A stretch of 64,000 nucleotides of DNA, from the NCBI RefSeq assembly GCF_016097555.1, contig NC_054704.1, forward strand, positions 25,980,236 to 26,044,235, written 5' to 3'. Under the pieces are notes generated by a model. That model was not told where the DNA came from, made no database searches, and saw only the letters and a program-made list of their open reading frames with translations. The translations under genes were made by a program, and so were the position numbers. Of this stretch, positions 11,824 through 24,922 are shown in pieces; position 1 is the stretch's first letter, and the number at the start of each line of letters is the position of its first letter. The stretch is from Gigantopelta aegis. Taxonomy: Eukaryota > Mollusca > Gastropoda > Neomphalida > Peltospiridae.

Positions 11824-13171
11824 TACTCTGTCAAAAAGGAAACACATAGGTGAAATATTCATGGAATTATCTCTTTAATACAAAGTGGCATAATTTCGTT
11901 ATTTATGATCTTATCACAGTCAAATTTGACATGAGTATGTGACAACGTGGAATCCTAGCCCATTCTTCCTGCAGTGCATGTGACAGTTGCGCAAGCGTTT
12001 TAGGCTCCAGGTCATGCTGGCATACACGTCTGTCCAGTTCATCCCATAGATGTTCAATGGGGTTGAGATCTGGCTATCTTGATGGCCATGGCAGCACATT
12101 AATGTTCTCATTCTGTAGGAAAGCCTTTGTTACACGTGCCTGTATGCGGCCTGGAATTGTCCTGCCGAAAGAGTTCTTTCTGTCGATCCAAAATGGGAAG
12201 CATGTGACGGCGAAGAATTTCATCCCGGTAGCGCACAGCTGTCAGGTTGCCTTGTATGAACACAATTTTACTTCTGCCGGTGTATGAGATGGCTCCCCAC
12301 ATCATGACACTCCCTCCACCAAATCGGTCAACTTGGGCGACGCAGTTGTTGGCTAAATGTTCATTGTGGCGTCTGTAAACACATTGTCATCCATCACGTT
12401 GCTGTAGAAGGAAAAGTGACTCGTCGCTGAACCATACTCGCCGCCAGTTTCCCAAGTTCCACCCCTGTACATTCGGGCACCAGCGACCATGTAAATTTCG
12501 ATGTTGACGTCGCAGGACACGGCTGAGACACATACTATCTCCTAGCCCGTAAACTAGTTCCGAATGGTTTGTACAGACATCCTTCTCAAACCAGGTATGC
12601 GTTCAGCAGTGTTAGTTGCTGTGACAGTTCGGTGACGCAAGTGCAGAACCCGGATGTAGCGATCTTGTGCTGAAGTTATGCGAGGTCTTCCACTTCTGGG
12701 CCAGTCTTCAGCCGATTGAAATTGCTGGTACCTGTCCCAGACGTGTGAAATGGTGCTCTGATGGACGTTCATGTGGCATGCGACTGCTGACTGCGATTCA
12801 CTAACTGGAGGCGTTCTATTGCAATGTTTTGATTCGGCACGTTTAGTCTTGACATCTTGTAACTCATCTACGTTGAAATGGAAATGAGGCATCATTGCGA
12901 GCATTGCAGCTTTAAATACCCATCACTACCCCAATCTTTTCCCCCACCCGAGTTTCACGTGCATTCGCCAAAATCCGACCATTTCACGCCGATTTCCTGC
13001 AATTGTCTTACAACGTGCGTTAAATTTGTTTTAGGGTGCATTTGGGCATGCTGTCCCATTCAAGGAACATTAACAAACATGGTCATACAGCAACATTGTA
13101 CAAAAAAAACAATATTTTGTAAAATCAAACACTTTTCTTCTTTCCCTATCATTTCTTTTTTGACAAGAGTA
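11824..13171 (-). mobile_element. Tc1/mariner-type DNA transposon, degraded
   Basis: Terminal inverted repeats: left 'atactctgtcaaaaaggaaa' (11823 on), right ending 'ttttttgacaagagtat' (to 13172), with TA at both edges. The length of about 1.35 kb fits Tc1-like elements. The transposase lies between on the minus strand. The frame is disrupted, so the copy is dead. Confidence 0.8.
11920..12904 (-). pseudogene. Tc1-like transposase, broken
   Basis: The N-terminal piece (12554-12904) has the paired helix-turn-helix pattern, with 'HMNVHQSTISHVWDRY' and the linker 'RSGRPRITSAQDRYI'. The catalytic piece (12108-12305) has 'MMWGAISYTGRS' and the second catalytic Asp in 'QDNSRPHT'. The last piece shows the 'LNIYGMNWTDV' counterpart of the usual 'LNPIEHLWDEL' block. 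The pieces are in different frames and the stretch near 12306-12553 is not open. Confidence 0.75.
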
Positions 13172-13172
13172 T

Positions 13173-14816
13173 ATATTAGCAATATTAGCTTTCCATTTTT
13201 TAAGGTTGCACATTACCGGAATATTAATTTTTAAAGGTAAAAATAACGGCAGAAGCACCTGTTTTTATTCTGGCCTCAACAATTGTGGAAGGTTATTTCT
13301 GCAGATATTTGAAGCAGATTTGAATCCTGTCCAAACCAGACAACTTGATAAGAGCTGAAAATGAAGCTCACCTTAATCTGCAGCCAGACAAACCGAAATA
13401 TCTGTAAACCTCTGAGATATGAATAATTACATTATTATGATAGAACACCAAAATTAGTAACCAATATTTAATTTAAATCTACAAATAGTATAATTTTAAC
13501 GTAATCTTATATTCCAGTTGTAAGAGGAAATTAAGAAGGCCTTAGTTGTGGCTAAAACAGGAAAACATAATTTTCTCCTTGTAACACTGATTGTGCTGTT
13601 AATACTTGCATAGACATTAACATTGTTCATTGATATAACTTTAAAAGTGGTACAAAGCCCTTTCGTACAAATGCTATTTGTACATCACTTTGAGAAAAAA
13701 GGGTCCGGTATGAAACAGAGTCTACTCGCATTTGTTTCGACACCTTCAAAACTGTGCAAGACTTTCAACAGGACTCGACCTTAGTGCTAGCCCGGGGTGT
13801 TTTTGGCTACTGATTTTTCACGCAGGCTACCTTATGTCTAAAGCAAGTAGTCCGCCGGGCTACTAGATTTTATTGTGTACGTGTATCCAGTTACTCTGCA
13901 ATCAACAAAGACACGTAAACACCTAAAAAAAACCCACACCTAAATCAATGTTTAATAAATAAAAAAATAAATGATTTTGCTTTTATCTCTTTTTAAAAAT
14001 TTTAATTAAAATTGTGGGCCTATCAATTTTTACTGAGGGCTACCACTGAAAAAAGTTAAGGTAAAGGCCTGCTTCAAGGTTATTTTATTGAGATGACTGG
14101 CTGGCATGTTTAGCCACCTAGTAAAACTGATGACATCATATGCAAGTGGATGATGGAATGATATAAGGCACCTTTTTGCTGGTCACTATTATTGTATACT
14201 GGTTTAGAGCATGAAAATGGAAATATTAAAATGTTGTCACAAATATGCCCTAGCTGCATTGGTACCTTGGAAGAATTAAGAGCAAGGTAAGAATCAAGCA
14301 CCTTTTCTACTGGTTGCCAAATGTCATTAGTGTTAGGCAAGACAAAATGCTACACAGGAACCAAGAGCTGTACTCGAAGAATATCAGTGTATCACACCAA
14401 TGGATCTAGTTCAATTGAATATTTGTGGCCTTTTTTCGAATTTCTTCCAAAGGGAATAAGTTATTTAGATCATCACAGGCCAATTCACAAAACTGAATCA
14501 CGAGTAAGGCATACATTCCAAATCTGAATACAGAAACAATTGCAAAGACTTTTGTTGAGAGTTTCTAACACAGTTTGGGTGACCCCTCTGGAATAGCATA
14601 CAGTGATATATTAAAAAACTTTATAAATTCTTGGATGTTGCCAAAACAAAAACAAATTGATTACAAGAATAGTTCAATAAACCTTTATTACACATAATCT
14701 GTTGCTACTGTGATCAAGGCCATAAGAACTGGGATCTAGTCATCTTGCACACTTACCTGACGTTTACAGAAGTGCTCCTCATTCAACACAGGATATCTCT
14801 CCCAATCAATTAAATG
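13173..14816. other. No gene seen
   Basis: AT-rich. The stretch 13770-13900 ('gtgctagcccggggtgtttt' and nearby) resembles a generic dispersed repeat but I cannot assign it. Short frames are unsupported. Confidence 0.35.
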
Positions 14817-14829
14817 GTTGGCAATGAAA

Positions 14830-15127
14830 AAAAGAAAGAAATGTTTAATTTAACGACGCACGTAACACATTTTATTTACGGTTATATGGCGTCAAAACGA
14901 CGAAACCCGCTGTCGCCACTTCATGAGCTACTCTTTCCGATTAGCAGCAAGGTATCTTTTATATGCACCATCCCACAGACAGGGTAGTACATACCACAGC
15001 CTTTGATATACCAGTCGTGGTGCATTGGCTGGAACGAGAAATAGCCCAATGGGCCCACCGACAGGGATCGATACCACACCGACCGCGCATCGAGCGAATG
15101 CTGTACCACTGGGCTACATCCCACCCC
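14830..15127 (-). repeat. SINE, family A (tail gtcgttaaataaaac), minus strand
   Basis: Full length. The head at about 15127 contains the pol III A-box-like 'tagcccagtggtacagc', a diverged B box lies near 15070, and the tail is at the low end. Target-site duplication: 'ggttggcaatgaa' (from about 14816) and 'ggttgataatgaa' (from about 15127). Confidence 0.85.
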
Positions 15128-15179
15128 GGTTGATAATGAAGTATACTGACCAGAAGTTAGCGTGCATGGAGTGCTAAAG

Positions 15180-15450
15180 GTCCATAAGAGAAATTATGAC
15201 AACTTGGATGTGGTTTTGGAGAGACACCACCAGTTTGCAAGGGAAGCTTTGAAGGCAGCTTAATGTAGACAGGTTGAATGAGAAACATTTAAACAAGAGG
15301 ATTTAGTATTTGTGAGAGATTCAACAAGAACAAAAGGAACTCAAGCAAATTACAACCTGGATGGAAGGTTTTATATGTGGTCATGAAAAAGCTGGGTCCA
15401 GTATTATATGATGTACATGACAAACAAAGCTGAAGCCATTATGTTTTAGC
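15180..15450 (+). pseudogene. Gypsy-type LTR retroelement integrase C-terminal remnant
   Basis: Short fossil fragment whose broken frames recall the end of Gypsy polyproteins (a 'DLVFVRDSTR'-like phrase followed by a Trp/Gly-Pro block). No LTRs were found nearby. Very short, old and broken. Confidence 0.4.
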
Positions 15451-16183
15451 TTCTCTGGTCATGCACTTAGCCCTCTTGATGGTTACCATTACTGCAAACA
15501 GGTTTGGACCAGTGACTGTTATATAAACATTGCACACAGATTGAGCAACTAACATTTGTAACGACAGCCATGATAGAAGATTAGCAGACATTACAATAAT
15601 TTATCATAGGTAGGACAACACTGTAACGAAGTGGGTCCGGATTTTCCCTCAAATCATTTCAATTTGCAAAAGACATAAGAATAATACTAGGAGAATTTGC
15701 CGAAAAAACACCTTGTCTATGAATAATTTTTTCTAAAACTGATATAACAGTTGCAAATTTTCCCATAGGTTTTTGAAAGCTTGCTGGATGTTTTGCCATA
15801 AATATAGATTGTACAATGTTCAATACTTTGTACTTGATTTTAAAGCAGGTAAATTATTATATTATGTAACATTTATTATAAAAGAAAATATATTATCAAT
15901 TAATTGAAGTGGAGATGATGTAAAATTCATATTTTATTGACATTTTAATTACCAAATGCATGTTCAAATATTGTTGCATCAATTTTAGGTCTCTGTGGAG
16001 CCATTCAGAGTGTATTCCCTGAATGAATATTCCACATGGTGATGTGTTTAACACTGTCCAGACTAAATGTTGTGTGGAGAAGTGTAAAGTTAGGTTGATA
16101 ACATAAAACAAAGCCGAGTACATGGGTTTGTTAGAAAATGTCTGGCTCTTCTTTCCATAAACTAGCATTTACAGATCTGCGAC
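15451..16183. other. No gene seen
   Basis: AT-rich DNA leading into the tandem repeat; no motif recognised. Confidence 0.35.
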
Positions 16184-16518
16184 TCAACAAATGACCTACA
16201 TCTTGAAATCCTGGATCCGATTTTCTGTTTGGTCAACAGCCAAATTTTCTTGCTTCAACCAAAGTGTTTTTAAACAAATCACCATGTAGAAGGTAGGCAC
16301 CATAGGCTCAATGGTCAAACAGGAAGGGAACAGGTATCAATTTTATCTGTTAGCACAACCACTCTTCCAGAAAACCATGTTAATTAAAATCCAAATAACT
16401 TTAGTTGCAGAAAGACTGCTAACTCACCATCACCACACTGCATCCAAACAAGGAAAGGTATTTGGTAATGGGACAAATACACCAATAGGGAATGTCAAAC
16501 CTCTTACTAGAATGTGAT

Positions 16519-16906
16519 ACAGAAAGAAGTGTTTTATTTAACGACGCACTCAACACATTTTATTTACGGTTATATGGCGTCAGACATATGGTTAAGGACC
16601 ACACAGATTTTTTTAGAGGAAACCCGCTGTCGCCACATAGGCTACTCTTTTTACGACAGGCAGCAAGGGATCTTTTATTTGCACTTCCCACAGGCAGGAT
16701 AACACAAACCATGGCCTTTGTTGAACCAGTTATGGATCACTGGTCGGTGCAAGTGGTTTACACCTACCCATTGAGCCTTGCGGAGCACTCACTCAGGGTT
16801 TGGAGTCGGTATCTGGATTAAAAATTCCATGCCTCGACTGGGATCTGAACCCAGTACCTACCAGCCTGTAGACCGATGGCCTGCCGCGACGCCACCGAGG
16901 CCAGTT
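16519..16906 (-). repeat. SINE, family C, inserted in tandem unit 1
   Basis: Full-length minus-strand copy absent from the same point of unit 2 (near 18472). Target-site duplication 'agaatgtgata' flanks it (about 16508-16518 and 16908-16918). It therefore inserted after, or during, amplification of the array. Confidence 0.9.
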
Positions 16907-17484
16907 AGAATGTGATATATTGCAGTGTCGTAGGAAGGTGCCAAAAAGTGGGAGGGGGCACACTTTTATACTATTATAAAGTAAATACAAAGCAAAATAT
17001 CTGAAAAGTGGGGGGCACATGCCCACCTTGGACCCCCCCCCCCCCCCCCCCCCCCGCTTCCTATGCCAGTGTATTGTATGGTCTGTGTGAATAACTTTTG
17101 TTTATATTATATTTACACATACAGAAAACATTTTTTCAAAATCTCGATTAGTGATATTTCTAGTCAAATAATAATTGATTAGCAACTATTGTTTAATGTT
17201 TTAAAATTGTGTAGCGATCTATGAAATTAGTGTAGCGAATCGCAACACAATACTGAACAAAATGTTCCCCGATGTATATAGTATAATATACATGTATTGC
17301 AGTAATTTGTATAATTTATAGCTATTATCAATAAATTGTGATACATTATTTGATTCTTCCATTTGAAATGGTTAATTTATTACTGTATTTTTCGATATCT
17401 GTAATACTAAAGCTTTGAAACATTTATTTTAACATTCAAAGGCTTCATATTACAAATACCGGTACATGTACTTTCATTTCATAT

Positions 17485-20341
17485 TTAACCTTTAGACTAC
17501 TGGGTTAATTTTTGACAAAACACATGTTGAGTGGATACAAGTTTATAATTTTTACCGACATACATGTATATTCACTTAAATACATAAAATAAAGTTCATA
17601 TATGAATCGGTAAGTATTATTTTTGTGGGGTTTTGTAATTTTTATGATATTTTTGATCAGTTAATGGTGATTAAAATTAGGCCAAAAAAAATGCAAAAGT
17701 CACATTTACTTACGGGCATTTGTGGCCAGCTGTCCAGTATTTATGTCCATTATTCCCAATAACAGTGGCTTTCTGACCAGAATTTAAAAAAACAACAAAA
17801 AAACTATGATTTATATTGCAATATTTGGTGATTTTCATGGTAGGTAAAACGATCAAATTTATTATCAAATTAGTTAACACAATCAGCTATCAATCCCTGA
17901 AAATGACCATGATGTGCCGCCATTGTTGTAATACTTGCCGAAAACCACTTTATGAACTCAAAATTCAAGCCATTTTACAGTGAAAAATCTAATTTTAAAG
18001 ACACGGGAAGCTAGGTTGTCTTTTGTTTCCCGTTAATAAATCGTTTCCAGTGAGTGTTGTGTACAAAACGGCGGGAAATATGAATTGGAGAATGCACTGT
18101 ATATAGTGTACATACAGTATGTCGACTGGTGTGACGAAACAAATGATGACCTACATCTTGAAATCCTGGATCCGATTTTCTGTTTGGTCAACAGCCAAAT
18201 GGTCTTGCTTCCACCTAAGTGTTTTTAAACAAATCACCATGTAGAAGGTAGGCACCATAGGCTCAATGGTCAAACAGGAAGGGCACAGGTATCAATTTTA
18301 TCTGTTAGCACAACCACTCTTCCAGAAAACCATGTTCATTAAAATCCAAACAACTTTAGTTGCAGAAAAACTGCTAACTCACCATCACCACACTGCATCC
18401 AAACAAGGAAAGGTATTTGGTAATGGGACAAATACACCAATAGGGAATGTCAAACCTCTTACTAGAACGTGATATATTGCAGTGTCGTAGGAAGGTGCCA
18501 AAAAGTGGGAGGGGGCACACTTTTATACTATTATAAAGTAAATACAAAGCAAAATATCTGAATAGTGGGGGCACATGCCCACCTTGGACCCCCCCCCCCC
18601 CCCCCCCAGCTTCCTATGCCAGTGTATTGTATGGTCTGTGTGAATAACTTTTGTTTATATTATATTTACACATACAGAAAACATTTTGTTTTCAAAATCT
18701 TGATTAGTGATATTTCTAGTCAAATAATAATTGATTAGCAACTATTGTTTAATGTTTTAAAATTGTGTAGCGATCTATGAAATTAGTGTAGCGAATCTCA
18801 ACGCAATACTGAACAAAATGTTCCCCGATGTATATAGTATAATATACATGTATTGCAGTAATTTGTATAATTTATAACTATTATCAATAAATTGTGATAC
18901 TTTATTTGATTCTTCCATTTGAAATGGTTAATTTATTACTGTATTTTTCGATATCTGTAATACTAAAGCTTTGAAACATTTATTTTAACATTCAAAGGCT
19001 TCATATTACAAATACCGGTACATGTACTTTCATTTCATATTTAACCTTTAGACTACTGGGTTAATTTTTGACAAAACACATGTTGAGTGGATACAAGTTT
19101 ATAATTTTTACCGACATACATGTATATTCACTTAAATACATAAAATAAAGTTCATATATGAATCGGTAAGTATTATTTTTGTGGGGTTTTGTAATTTTTA
19201 TGATATTTTTGATCAGTTAATGGTGATTAAAATTAGGCCAAAAAAAATGCAAAAGTCACATTTACTTACGGGCATTTGTGGCCAGCTGTCCAGTATTTAT
19301 GTCCATTATTCCCAATAACAGTGGCTTTCTGACCAGAATTTAAAAAAAACAACAAAAAACTATGATTTATATTGCAATATTTGGTGATTTTCATGGTAGG
19401 TAAAACGATCAAATTTATTATCAAATTAGTTAACACAATCAGCTATCAATCCCTGAAAATGACCATGATGTGCCGCCATTGTTGTAATACTTGCCGAAAA
19501 CCACTTTATGAACTCAAAATTCAAGCCATTTTACAGTGAAAAATCTAATTTTAAAGACACGGGAAGCTAGGTTGTTTTTTGTTTCCCGTTAATAAATCGT
19601 TTCCAGTGAGTGTTGTGTACAAAACGGCGGGAAATATGAATTGGAGAATGCACTGTATATAGTGTACATACAGTATGTCGACTGGTGTGACGAAACAAAT
19701 GATGACCTACATCTTGAAATCCTGGATCCGATTTTCTGTTTGGTCAACAGCCAAATGGTCTTGCTTCCACCTAAGTGTTTTTAAACAAATCACCATGTAG
19801 AAGGTAGGCACCATAGGCTCAATGGTCAAACAGGAAGGGCACAGGTAAAAAAAGCAAAAGTCACATTTACTTACGGGCATTTGTGGCCAGCTGTACAGTA
19901 TTTATGTCCATTATTCCCGATAACAGTGGCTTTCTGACCAGAATTTAAAGACAACAACAAAAAACTATGATTTATATTGCAATATTTGGTGATTTTCATG
20001 GTAGGTAAAACGATCAAATTTATTATCAAATTAGTTAACACAATCAGCTATCAATCCCTGAAAATGACGACGTGCCGCCATTGTTGTCAAGCAAAAATAC
20101 TTGCCGAAAACCACTTTTAGAACTCAAAATTCAAGCCATTTTACAGTGAAAAATATAATTTTAAAGACACAGGAAGCTAGGTTGTCTTTTGTTTCCCGTT
20201 AATAAATCGTTTCCAGTGAGTGTTGTGTACAAAACGGCGGGAAATATGAATTTGAGAATGCACTGTACATAGTGTACATACAGTATGTCGACTGGTGTGA
20301 CGTCGGGTGAGATATCTCGCCTGCAGTAGTCAAAAGGTTAA
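17485..20341. mobile_element. Non-autonomous piggyBac-like element ends within the tandem array
   Basis: TTAA followed by 'cctttagactactggg' at 17485 and again at 19041; the mirror 'cagtagtcaaaaggttaa' ends at 20341. The TTAA target and the CCT...AGG ends are piggyBac hallmarks. From the unit-2 left end to the homologous right end the implied MITE is about 0.7 kb. Only unit 3 retains the right end; units 1 and 2 stop at 'gtcgactggtgtgacg' before the next unit starts. No transposase is present. Confidence 0.6.
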
Positions 20342-20584
20342 GTTACTTGTTTAACATATAATAATCTTTAATAGTCCGATGTTTCTGTATTAACTCGTGC
20401 TTCCGAGTTATTTATCAGTGTACTACTAACACTTTAGGTAGTGATTATCAAGCAATGACAAATACAGCTTTTGAACATGTCAATAAAAACATAAACATAA
20501 CTGTTCTGAGTTACGTAGCTAAGTATACTACTCAGTTACAGGTAGGTGACATTAGACATTGATTATGTCATATCGTCGATCAGG

Positions 20585-20895
20585 AAAGAAGGAAGGAAAT
20601 GGTTTATTTAACGATGCACTTAACAAATTTTATTTACGGTTATATGGCGTCCGACATGGTTAAGGACCACACAGATATTGAGAGGAAACCCGCTGTCGCC
20701 ACTTCATGCACTACTCTTTTCGATTAGCAGCAAAGGATCTTTTACATGCACCATCCCATAAACAGGATAGCACATACCATGGCCTTTGATGTACCAGTCG
20801 TGGTGCACTGGCTGAAGCGAGAAATATCCCAATGGGCCCACTGACAGGGATCAATCCCAAAGCAAGCGCTTTACCACTGGGTTACGTCTCGCCCC
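20585..20895 (-). repeat. SINE, family A, minus strand
   Basis: Tail 'ttatttaacgatgcactt' at the low end; head 'aagcgctttaccactgggtt' at the high end, with part of the head deleted. Target-site duplication 'gtcgatcag' at 20575-20583 and 20901-20909. Confidence 0.9.
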
Positions 20896-20909
20896 CTACT
20901 GTCGATCAG

Positions 20910-21567
20910 AGACAAAAAATTATCATGCAATTATCTATCTGACAACTCACAAGAAGTGTACAGCACAGTTTGGGTTGGAGTAATTTCTGATGTACTTCCA
21001 TAGAAAAAACTGTCCAAGCCCTTCTGTTGTGAGAACAACTTTTAGCTTCACCAGAAAGTTCTATCCAAAACAAGAGTAGTGGTTCACAAGTCTAAGTGTA
21101 CGCTTGGAATATTCAAGATTTCTGACATCTTTTTAGCTGAATGCTGGATTAATGTAAACACTGATAGTTATGAAAGTGAGTCATTTTTAATGGCAAAAAA
21201 AACACAGAAACAATTAGAATTATTAACAGTACTGATCACTTGGAGGGACAATTCAACATACATGTAGGGCCTATATATACGGTACAACAAAATGTTTAGG
21301 GTATAAGACAAAACATCAAATTTTTACCCGTGTATTTATATCACAAAATATTCAACAGAAAAAAACATCAAATACATTAGTTGCATGAAAATGTTGCCTC
21401 AATAATATAAAGCCTCTCAAAAACTCAAAAACCAACAACAAAAAACGTTGAAAAAAATATTTAACAAGCTCACCTGTATATGAAGCTAATATAAGATCTG
21501 GCTCTGAATGAAAAATTTACATAGGCAAGTCAGGGAAACTGTCAAGCAGAGATGTAACAACCACATA
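20910..21567. other. No gene seen
   Basis: AT-rich spacer between two SINEs; a 62-codon frame at 21079 has no support. Confidence 0.35.
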
Positions 21568-21582
21568 AGTTCTTCAATCAGA

Positions 21583-21966
21583 AAAAAAGAAATGTTTTAT
21601 TTAACGACGCACTCAACACATTTTATTTACGGTTATATGGTGTCAGACATATGGTTAAGGACCACACAGATTTTGAGAGGAAACCCGCTGTCGCCACTAC
21701 ATGGGCTACTCTTTCCAATTAGCAGCAAGGATCTTTTATTTGTGCTTCCCACAGGCAGGATAGCACAAACCATAGCCTTTGTTGAACCAGTTATGGATCG
21801 CTGGTCGGAGCAAGTAGTTTACACCTACCCAATGAGCCTTGCGGAGCACTCACTCAGGGTTTGGAGTCGGTATCTGGATTAACAATTCCATGCCTCGACT
21901 GGGATCTGAACCCAGTACCTACCAGCCTGAAGACCGATGGCCTACCACAACGCCACCAAAGCCGGT
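21583..21966 (-). repeat. SINE, family C, minus strand
   Basis: Full length, with head 'accaaagccggt' at the high end and tail at the low end. Target-site duplication 'ttcttcaatcaga' and 'ttctttaatcaga' flank it (about 21569-21581 and 21967-21979). Confidence 0.85.
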
Positions 21967-21979
21967 TTCTTTAATCAGA

Positions 21980-23355
21980 TTAAATGTGAAAAGAATACAG
22001 AACACTCCAAACATATATGGGAACTAAAAGGCAAGGGTACTAAATACAATGAAAGCTGGAAAAAGTCCAGCACACTCATGCTTAACTGGACAATGTCATT
22101 TGTATTTAGAAAATACCATTTTGTGAAGAAAAGGAGAAAACACTCAAAATGTGCAAAAAGTTTCGTTTTCAAAACATTAGGCAAATTTCAATCTGAAACT
22201 GCTATTAAAATGTTTTTGTTTTATGACTGAATCAGAATGCATCCATGAATTCTGGAGTGTTGCCAACAGAAAAGTATACAGCCATGTTTATTGGTTTACT
22301 AGTACTTTTACTTACCATACATGTCCCATGACCCAATTTACATCTAATTTGCATTTATCAAGATCTAAAATTAAATGATCTGAATATTACATATTATACC
22401 ATTTGATATGCTATTATTATATAATAAATATATTTATTAGTCATTTTACAAATATAGTATTACTCAACAATCAATACACATATGATATCTGGCCAATTGC
22501 TAATTTATACAAAGTGGCAACCATACAACCCCTGCAACTGTGCAAGGCAATCGGCAATGCCGTAGAGATTGCCACAAAAGCTTTTAATTATACACAGCAA
22601 TTTTTTTGTCTTGGAATGTATTCAGTGGGGGGTTTTCTATGGCAAGTTTTGTTTGCAGTGGAAATTTTGTATGATTTGGCTCATAAAAACTTATTTAAAC
22701 TAATCACTAATTAATAATTTTTAAGGAATTACTCTACATACCTGATAATTGGCTAAAACCAAAACATGTCTAGTGTTAGTCCTATATTTATTCTAAAAAT
22801 AAATATAGTTAATCACTAGTTACTAAGAGAAAAATTCCATCAAAAACATGTCTGGGTTATTTTACTGGAAATTAATTTGTTACAAATATGTGGAGAACAA
22901 AAGATTTGCCTGCTGACCTAATTATCCTGTGTATCAATTATTTAAACCTGGTGAACTGGTTCTGTATATACTCTCCCGACTTGTATTGACCTAAATTCTT
23001 TATATACAGGAAAATCCAAGCAACTAGAAACACTACTGCAGACTAGTATCATTCTTGGCACTCTGTGTTTGTTTTCTCAACGACAAACCAACCAGAAAAT
23101 TGACATTATATTCAATTAAGTTTCTTGCTCCAACGTGCCCACTTTGTACAACAGTTTTCCCTGTATCTCATGGGGCATGGATTTTCAGGAACAGTTCTGA
23201 TATGTATTACAGGCTGCGCCTATGGCTCTATAACAAAGGATTTTTCTTTTTCGAAAGAAAATAAAAAAGTCTAAGGACACCCTCAGTATAACTGGCCATT
23301 ATAGGTGTCCAACATATAGAAATTGCAAACAAAGCAGAACTATTACCACCATATA
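21980..23355. other. No gene seen
   Basis: AT-rich DNA. 22490-22600 ('aaccatacaacccctgcaac' onward) has the look of a dispersed repeat but no second copy is in the window. Confidence 0.35.
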
Positions 23356-23545
23356 GGTTATTCCTTCCAAATAGCCCTTTGGTAGTTCATATGCACTTTC
23401 TCGGACAAAAAGTACATGTGTACCATGGCTTGTGATACCAGTTGTGGAGTATTGGTTGGATTGGAATAACCAAACAGGTTCAATAAGGGTTGATATTGTG
23501 ACCCATCACACCTAAGACAAAAAACTGAGCCACATCTCACTCTTC
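23356..23545 (-). repeat. Old SINE, minus strand, strongly diverged
   Basis: Recognisable order of SINE core blocks: 'tatgcactttctcggac', 'accatggcttgtgatacc', 'gttgtggagtattggttg'. It is far more diverged than the other copies. Confidence 0.5.
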
Positions 23546-24600
23546 AATTCTTGGAATAAACAAATCAATCAACCAGTTTTCCAATTAGCATCATTCATGT
23601 GACTCCACAGGGGGCTGTAGCAGCAAAAAATATACACGATACAATAATCTGAACCCGATTTTCATCTACAATTGTTGGAAATGGATCTTGCTACAAACTG
23701 TCATTTGCTTTACATTCTCCATTCAACAAGTACGAAATCACTAGATTACTAAAAATACTTGCTTGCCAAATAATATTTTGAGGTTCCTGTTAAACATTCT
23801 CTTTTTTCCCCGGTCTCTTTTTTCTTTTTTTGAGTAATTTCCTGCTGAATAAAATCTAACTTGCAGAAGGCGGATGCTTGCTTTCCCTTCTTAAATATGA
23901 TTATAGCTACACCTCTCATGAGACTTTGTGGCCGCATGTGCCTCATGTTGGAAGCTTGTACAGCATTCAGTATGACTGCACCAAATGGGCAGAGCGTGGC
24001 TTGCATGCTGATCCACAGCAGGGTTAGGAAAGCAGTGGCAGCAAGAAACTCCATTACAATTTATTTGACAGGAGATTCATTGTGTATGGATCAGATGAGC
24101 CTTCGTCTCAAGAAGTTGTGCTGGATGGTGGAGACAATTTTTCACACAGCTCTTTGGGAATACTTAATCAGGCTTAGTAAGGTCTCTCCACACTTCCTGC
24201 TGGATTTCGCTTGGTATTTATCCAAGAGTAGTTTTTTTTCACATTTTAGTTTTTCTGTACACCAAAGCCAGAGAAGGTAAAAAGGAAAGAGTAATCAAGA
24301 ATAATCATGAAAAAGTGGTCTTTACACCAAGGTCAAGAGGTTGCCTGGACCTTTATTGGATATAGGCATGCAAATATGTTATCCTTATAAAAGATAATTT
24401 ATAGAAAAACATTACTTGAAGAAATTATTTTATCCCAATGAAACCGACCTAGCCCTTTAAGTATAAAAATTCTACACTAATCTTTAGGTGTTCTTTTATC
24501 TTTGAACACAGGGGTTAGTAGGCGGCTGTATCTACTGAACACAATGAGAAATATATGTGGCAGAAGTGGCCGTTAAAAATTGTTGCCTGCTGCCTTCAAA
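23546..24600. other. No supported gene
   Basis: A 101-codon minus-strand frame at 23749-24054 has no recognised family or convincing splice context. 24335-24380 carries a diverged family-D tail ('ggacctttattggatatagg'). Confidence 0.35.
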
Positions 24601-24606
24601 AGAACA

Positions 24607-24912
24607 ATGGGGTGGAACACAGCCCAGTGGTAAAGCTTGATGTGCGGTCAATCTGGGATCGATCTCCATCGGTGGGCCCAATGAGCTATTTCTCGCTCCA
24701 GCCAATGCACCACAACTGGTACATCAAAGGCTGTGGTATGTGCTATCCTGTCTGTGGGATGGTGCATATAAAAGATCTCTTGCTGCTAACTGAAAAGAAT
24801 AGCCCATGAAGTGGCGACAGCAGGTTTCCTCTCTCAAGATCTGTGTGGTCCTTAACCATAAATAAAATGTGTTGAGTGCATCGTTAAATAAAACATTTCC
24901 TTCCTTCCTTCC
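24607..24912 (+). repeat. SINE, family A, plus strand
   Basis: Head 'cagcccagtggtaaagct' (A box) and 'gggatcgatct' (B box), then core and the tail 'gcatcgttaaataaaacat' with a (CTTC)n end. A copy of about 10 bp of 'caaaagaaca' lies on both sides, consistent with a target-site duplication. Confidence 0.85.
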
Positions 24913-24922
24913 AAAGAACATT

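Larger units (their letters stand above)
16184..20341. repeat. Tandem array of about 2.4 copies of a 1,556-bp unit
   Basis: The marker 'cctacatcttgaaatcctgg' occurs near 16193, 18149 and 19705. Unit 1 is 16184-18137 (lengthened by a family-C SINE), unit 2 is 18138-19693, unit 3 is 19694-20341. Unit 3 lacks about 950 bp internally, joining 'gggcacaggta' near 19847 directly to the 'aaaagtcacatttacttac' block. Units 1 and 2 are nearly identical by eye, so the duplication is recent. Each unit includes a long C run and a piggyBac-like left end. Confidence 0.9.

Noticed and set aside
16492-16821. 109-codon and neighbouring frames, also at 21508-21882 and 3958-4161
   Set aside because: Lie inside SINEs and recur wherever the same SINE strand occurs.
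23749-24054. 101-codon minus-strand frame
   Set aside because: Hydrophobic start but low-complexity Lys-rich end, with no supporting splice sites seen.
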